From contig DGTH01000185.1 of NCBI GenBank assembly GCA_002393705.1, positions 1 through 8,518 of the forward strand: a DNA stretch of 8,518 bases, given 5' to 3'. Below the pieces are notes generated by a model. The model had not been told where the DNA came from. It ran no database searches and was given only the letters and a program-made list of their open reading frames with translations. This DNA comes from Prevotella sp. UBA4341. GTDB taxonomy: Bacteria; Bacteroidota; Bacteroidia; Bacteroidales; Bacteroidaceae. Position numbers and translations under genes: made by a program. Below are positions 5,297-8,518 of this stretch, piece by piece; positions within the stretch are counted from its first letter, which is position 1; every line of letters begins with the position of its first letter.

Positions 5297-5809
5297 CTAC
5301 TTGTCCAGACGGTCGTAAAGAAACATGGAAAGCAACAAAGCAGCCACGGCACAACAGACAACGGACAGCAGACAGCAACCCACCCCCAACACCACGCGCA
5401 GCGAAAACCCGCCAAGCAAGAAGATGAAGCCGCAAGGCAGCACGACGAACAGCACAACAAAGAACCAGCGCCACAGCGACTGAACCAGCGTACGGCTGAT
5501 GACGTGGCGGTAGTAAGGCTGCAGGGCCTCGAACTGCTTGGCCCCATTGCCCACCAGAAACTCGCGCAGACCGGCCTGGGTATGACGGGCGTGGTAGTGA
5601 ATGAGCAGTCCCGTACGGCACACGACAAACGTCTCCTCGGCCAAGAGCAGGCAACAGACGCAGGCAACGCAGTGCCCAGCGGTACCCCCGCCGGGTAACC
5701 ACACCCAGCGCAGCAAGAGATAATCTGCGATGCCCGTCAGGGCAACGGCCAACACTCCACTGATAAAGAGCGGCAACATAAGCCGACGATTCAAAGCTGA
5801 CACCTTCAT
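5297..5809 (-). CDS. Small four-helix membrane protein, possible ABC partner
   Basis: 170 residues from ATG 5809, which follows a purine-rich AAAGAAAG. An upstream TTG at 5836 would overlap the ATPase gene and is not favoured. Four hydrophobic segments are seen at about 11-36, 44-66, 115-134 and 136-163. The middle stretch (67-114) is hydrophilic and contains REFLVGNGAKQFEALQPYY followed by RHVISRTLVQSL, a pattern loosely like the cytoplasmic coupling region of ABC permeases; this is a weak resemblance. Ten cysteines, nearly all within or beside the helices (47, 50, 52, 53, 64, 126, 145, 146, 152, 153), are unusual. The gene starts 16 bases after the ABC ATPase gene on the same strand, so the two are probably co-transcribed and may form one transporter. 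Substrate unknown; I do not recognise the family. Confidence 0.8.
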   Translation of the reverse strand: MKVSALNRRLMLPLFISGVLAVALTGIADYLLLRWVWLPGGGTAGHCVACVCCLLLAEETFVVCRTGLLIHYHARHTQAGLREFLVGNGAKQFEALQPYYRHVISRTLVQSLWRWFFVVLFVVLPCGFIFLLGGFSLRVVLGVGCCLLSVVCCAVAALLLSMFLYDRLDK

Positions 5810-5825
5810 GATTCTTTCTTTTTTT

Positions 5826-6401
5826 CTAAAGCTCAATGATGTTTGGGGTTAAACTTCTGACTGACTGCTCGCTGCTTACAACGACAACGGAGGCACCCGC
5901 CGAGAGGGCCTGACGAAGAAGGACCTCGGCCTCGTACTGCTGGCCCAGGCTGAGGGCGCAATGTGGCTCATCGACCAGGAGCAGGCGGCTCTGCTGGCTG
6001 ACCACCAACTGCAGGAGCACGAGGTACTGCTCCTGACGCGAGAGCTGACCCCACAGGCGCTCTTCGCCCGGCAGCGACGGCAGCAACTGCTGACGCCCCG
6101 CCGACAGCCCCTGCAGGAGGCGGCGCGCGTCGGCCACGCGATCCTGACCGGGAATGAGCTCAAGCCGGCTGGGCACGTAGCCCATGAAGTGGCGAAAGTA
6201 AGCAGCAGAAAGTGGAGTGAGCAGCTCGCCGTCGAAACTGATGTGGCCCCCCCTGAAAGGCACCAACCCCATAACGGTACGCAGAAGGGTGGTCTTTCCT
6301 GAGCCCGGGGCTCCGGAGATACACACCAGCTGGCCGTCTCGCGCGGTTAACGACACTGGCTGCTGGTGCTGCTGTATGAGGACGTCGTGCAGTTCTAGCA
6401 T
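5826..6401 (-). CDS. Degenerate ABC transporter ATP-binding protein
   Basis: 191 residues from ATG 6401, short for a complete ABC ATPase. The nucleotide-binding core is recognisable: Walker A GAPGSGKTT (30-38) and Walker B LLLVDEP (140-146) with the catalytic Glu145. Other conserved parts are altered: the Q-loop Gln is Ser78 in GYVPS, the LSGGQ signature reads LSRQE (120-124), the D-loop SALD reads CALS, and the switch His is Ser166 in VVVVSSEQ. ATP binding is therefore likely, but normal cooperative hydrolysis is doubtful unless a different partner completes the site. A start further upstream (to 6470) would overlap the LRR gene. It lies 29 bases after the LRR gene and 16 bases before the small membrane protein, consistent with one operon. 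Substrate unknown. Confidence 0.88.
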   Translation of the reverse strand: MLELHDVLIQQHQQPVSLTARDGQLVCISGAPGSGKTTLLRTVMGLVPFRGGHISFDGELLTPLSAAYFRHFMGYVPSRLELIPGQDRVADARRLLQGLSAGRQQLLPSLPGEERLWGQLSRQEQYLVLLQLVVSQQSRLLLVDEPHCALSLGQQYEAEVLLRQALSAGASVVVVSSEQSVRSLTPNIIEL

Positions 6402-6430
6402 GTCGATTGACAGAGAGGGGGAGGCAGAAG

Positions 6431-8170
6431 TCAGAGCTCCTGCTCCCTGACGATGCCCAGCTTGCCCCACACCTTGTCAGCCTTATAGAGCGGCAGGCAG
6501 CCTTTGGGAACCCAGAAGGTGCAGGCGTTGCAGTCCTTGAACGTGCTCTTGGAGATGGAGGGCGGTGCGGGGGCATTAACCTTCATCTCGCGCAGCGAGG
6601 GACAGCCGGCAAAAGCTGATCCACCTATCTTCTTCAGGGCGACGGACAGCTCGACCGAAGCCAGCATCGTACACTCGTAGAAGGCATCGCTGCCGATGGT
6701 TGTTACGGCTGTGGGGATAACCACCCTGGCCAAGGAGACACACTTCTCGAAGGCATCGTCGCCAATTTCTGCCAGTGCAACGGGCAGCGTAATGTCGTTG
6801 AGCATGGCACATCCCAGGAAGGCCTTGGTGCCTATCTTGGTTAAAGAGGCGGGCAGGTTGACGGTGCGCAGGTTCTTGCAGTTTAAGAACATGTCGGATT
6901 CAAGCTCGGTAATCATGCCGAGAATGGAGACATTATCGAGCGACGTGCAGTCCTGGAAGGCGCTGCCGCCTAACTTCCTTACGGCATTGGGGATGACGAT
7001 GGCGGTCAGTGCGGAGCAATTCTCGAAAGCATGGCTGCCTATCTTCTCTACCGTTGAGGGCAGCTCGACGACCGAGAGCGACTTGCAGCCCCTGAAGGCA
7101 TTGCTGCTTATCTCGCGCAAGCCCGACGGCAGCAGAACCCTGTTCAGCGAAGAACAGCCACTGAAGGCCTCGCTGCTGATTTCCTTGCAGCTACCCTGCA
7201 GCTCGGCTGTAGTCAGCGAGGTGCAGTCCTTGAAGGCGTCGCTGCCCAGCTTGGAGATGGCAGCCAAGCTGACGGCCTGCAGGCTCTTGCAGCCCTGGAA
7301 GGCGTTGCTCGCAATGGTCGAAACATTATTCAAGGCTATATCCGTCAGTGCCGAGCAGCCCTCGAAGGCACCGTTGCCAATCTCCTGAACAGTAGCGGGC
7401 AGGTTCAGCGCGGCCATGCTCTTACAGCCGGAGAAGGCATCGCTGCCGATGGTCTTCAGCGAAGCGGGCAGTACGACATTCTGCAGGTTGCTGCAGCCCT
7501 TGAAGGTTGATTTCTCAATCTCCTTCAGGTCAGCAAGAATGTTGACGGTGGTGAGCACCTTACAGTCGTTGAACGCCTGGCCGCCCATCTTCTTGACCGA
7601 AGCCGGTATCTCGACAAGCTGCAGGGCGTCGCAGTCTTCGAAGGCCTCGTCGCCAATGCTGGTCAGGCCTGCAGGCAGGCTGATGGCTGCCAAGCTTGAG
7701 CAGTCTTGGAAGGCAGCATCCTCGATGGTCGTCAACGTGGCGGGGACAGAGATGTCTCTCAGGTTGCTGCACCCCTTGAAGCTGTTCTTGCTGATGACTT
7801 TCAACCCAGAGGGCAGCTTGACTGTGAGCAGGCCCTTCGCGTCGGTAAAGCAGCCTGCGGGCAGCTCGTCAGCCTTCAGCTTCATGCCCTCCTTGCCTTC
7901 CAGAATGACGGCGCCTGAAAGGTCGAGTGTGGTGGTCAGGTATTCACCCTTCTGCTCCTTTGCCTTCGAACGGTTGACAATCTGCTGCAAGAGTTTGATG
8001 TCGTTTCCGTTCATCGGACCGCTGACGGTCAGCGACACGATGCTGAGTTTTTCGCCTTCTGTAATCTGATTTTTCAAGTCGCCAGCCTCGTTAAGTGTAA
8101 CGTTCTTGGTTACCTGGGCTGCTGCCAGCATGGGCAACAGGGCCAACATGGTCATAAAAATCTTTCTCAT
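6431..8170 (-). CDS. Secreted BspA-like leucine-rich-repeat protein
   Basis: 579 residues from ATG 8170; the frame is open to 8218 but that would start upstream of the transcription start. Residues 1-19 are a signal peptide (MRKIFMTMLALLPMLAAAQ). After an N-terminal region come about 18 repeats of 22-24 residues (about 122-535) with the pattern I-G-x-x-A-F-x-x-C-x-x-L-x-x-V-x-L-P, the LRR_5 (BspA/TpLRR) type, with one cysteine in each repeat. A short cap follows (TFWVPKGCLPLYKADKVW), also typical of these proteins. No type IX secretion C-terminal domain is seen, so the location is periplasm or an unknown export route. Family members such as BspA of Tannerella bind host matrix proteins and other bacteria; that role is inferred. 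It heads a probable operon with the ABC ATPase and the membrane protein. Confidence 0.93.
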   Translation of the reverse strand: MRKIFMTMLALLPMLAAAQVTKNVTLNEAGDLKNQITEGEKLSIVSLTVSGPMNGNDIKLLQQIVNRSKAKEQKGEYLTTTLDLSGAVILEGKEGMKLKADELPAGCFTDAKGLLTVKLPSGLKVISKNSFKGCSNLRDISVPATLTTIEDAAFQDCSSLAAISLPAGLTSIGDEAFEDCDALQLVEIPASVKKMGGQAFNDCKVLTTVNILADLKEIEKSTFKGCSNLQNVVLPASLKTIGSDAFSGCKSMAALNLPATVQEIGNGAFEGCSALTDIALNNVSTIASNAFQGCKSLQAVSLAAISKLGSDAFKDCTSLTTAELQGSCKEISSEAFSGCSSLNRVLLPSGLREISSNAFRGCKSLSVVELPSTVEKIGSHAFENCSALTAIVIPNAVRKLGGSAFQDCTSLDNVSILGMITELESDMFLNCKNLRTVNLPASLTKIGTKAFLGCAMLNDITLPVALAEIGDDAFEKCVSLARVVIPTAVTTIGSDAFYECTMLASVELSVALKKIGGSAFAGCPSLREMKVNAPAPPSISKSTFKDCNACTFWVPKGCLPLYKADKVWGKLGIVREQEL

Positions 8171-8204
8171 AGCTTCTGTTGTTTTATACAATGTATTTAT
8201 TGTG

Positions 8205-8235
8205 CAAAGATAGTGCAAAAGGAATAAAGCGCAAA
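8205..8235 (-). promoter_or_regulatory. Promoter of the LRR gene with repeated TTTGCRC words
   Basis: On the reverse strand TTTG (8235-8232), 19 bases, then TATCTTTG (8212-8205), 34 bases upstream of ATG 8170. TTTGCGC or TTTGCAC occurs three times across the promoter (8235-8229, 8219-8213, 8208-8202). The perfect palindrome ATACAATGTAT lies just downstream at 8186-8196, near the transcription start, in an operator-like position. Confidence 0.75.
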
Positions 8236-8268
8236 ATAAATTAAGTTATTTTTTATTATCGGTAAGTC

Positions 8269-8518
8269 TCAGATATTCTTAATGGCATCCTTGATTTGAG
8301 CAACGTTACTGCGTGAAACGGGAATGCAGTCGTGGCTGTGCTTGACGATGAGCTGCATGTTGCCAGACTTGACGGCGACTTGCTCCACTTGGGCAAGGTT
8401 GACGAGGAAGGCGCGGTGGCAACGTACTATCATCGGGTAATCGTGAAGTTCGCTTTCCATCTGTTTTGACGTGGCACGAAGCATGTCGGTGCACACTTCA
8501 CCGTCGTGCAAGTGGCAC
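8269..8518 (-). CDS. LytTR-family response regulator, C-terminal DNA-binding domain only
   Basis: The C-terminal 82 codons of a gene that continues past the right edge. The text matches a LytTR domain: MIVRCHRAFLVNLAQVEQV is the conserved RxHRSFLVN motif region, followed by the basic strand NMQLIVKHSHDCIPVSRSN that ends in the typical IPVSR. LytTR domains contact DNA through a ten-strand beta fold and usually sit behind a receiver domain controlled by a LytS-type membrane histidine kinase; those parts are outside the window. The stop lies 98 bases before the ATG of the LRR gene on the same strand. The LRR gene has its own promoter, so this regulator is a candidate for controlling it, but nothing in the sequence proves this. 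Confidence 0.9.
   Translation of the reverse strand, partial: CHLHDGEVCTDMLRATSKQMESELHDYPMIVRCHRAFLVNLAQVEQVAVKSGNMQLIVKHSHDCIPVSRSNVAQIKDAIKNI

Noticed and set aside
6560..7830. Regularly spaced repeats that might suggest a CRISPR-like or satellite array
   Set aside because: The period of about 69 bases is the coding footprint of 23-residue LRR units; the DNA copies are diverged and there are no identical repeats with unique spacers.
6696..8069. Two long plus-strand open frames (6696-7388 and 7416-8069) opposite the LRR gene
   Set aside because: They mirror the repeat periodicity of the LRR coding sequence and look like no known protein; they are shadows of a repetitive gene.

Overview
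The window looks like chromosome from a Bacteroidales bacterium, most likely Prevotella or a relative. Five transcription units are preceded by the Bacteroidetes-type promoter (TTTG, 19-21 bases, TAnnTTTG). There is also a BspA-like leucine-rich-repeat protein of the LRR_5 type, a Nif3-like protein next to a COG1579-type zinc-ribbon gene, and Bacteroidetes-style lipoprotein and LytTR genes. No phage, transposase, CRISPR, tRNA or rRNA is visible, and all coding genes appear intact except the two cut by the window edges.

Layout. Left (1-992, minus): the 5' end of a COG1579-like zinc-ribbon gene and a Nif3-like metal protein. From a shared 130-base divergent promoter region, a lipoprotein gene runs right (1124-2608). 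Its start region carries a four-copy heptanucleotide repeat that could switch the gene by slippage. Next comes an exact tandem duplication of an 86-base promoter unit (2611-2782). It drives a SlyD-like FKBP prolyl isomerase with a Cys/His-rich tail, and the last codons of that gene overlap the start of aroC (chorismate synthase).

Centre (4498-5296): almost 800 bases without a protein gene, lying between converging gene blocks. It holds a long nested inverted repeat (4541-4928) built from six alternating copies of a GCGTCRGTTT word. Each outer arm can fold as an intrinsic terminator facing inward. Between the arms are a 22-base tandem repeat and several hairpins. To the right, a complete promoter and a strong terminator enclose about 100 bases with no reading frame, which suggests a small RNA (about 5190-5290).

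Right (5297-8518, minus): a likely operon of a secreted LRR protein, a degenerate ABC ATPase and a small four-helix, cysteine-rich membrane protein. Upstream, cut by the window edge, is the C-terminal LytTR DNA-binding domain of a response regulator.

The best candidates for something undescribed are the nested palindromic element, the adjacent small RNA, the slippage-prone lipoprotein and the degenerate ABC/membrane pair. The remaining genes are ordinary housekeeping or surface functions.
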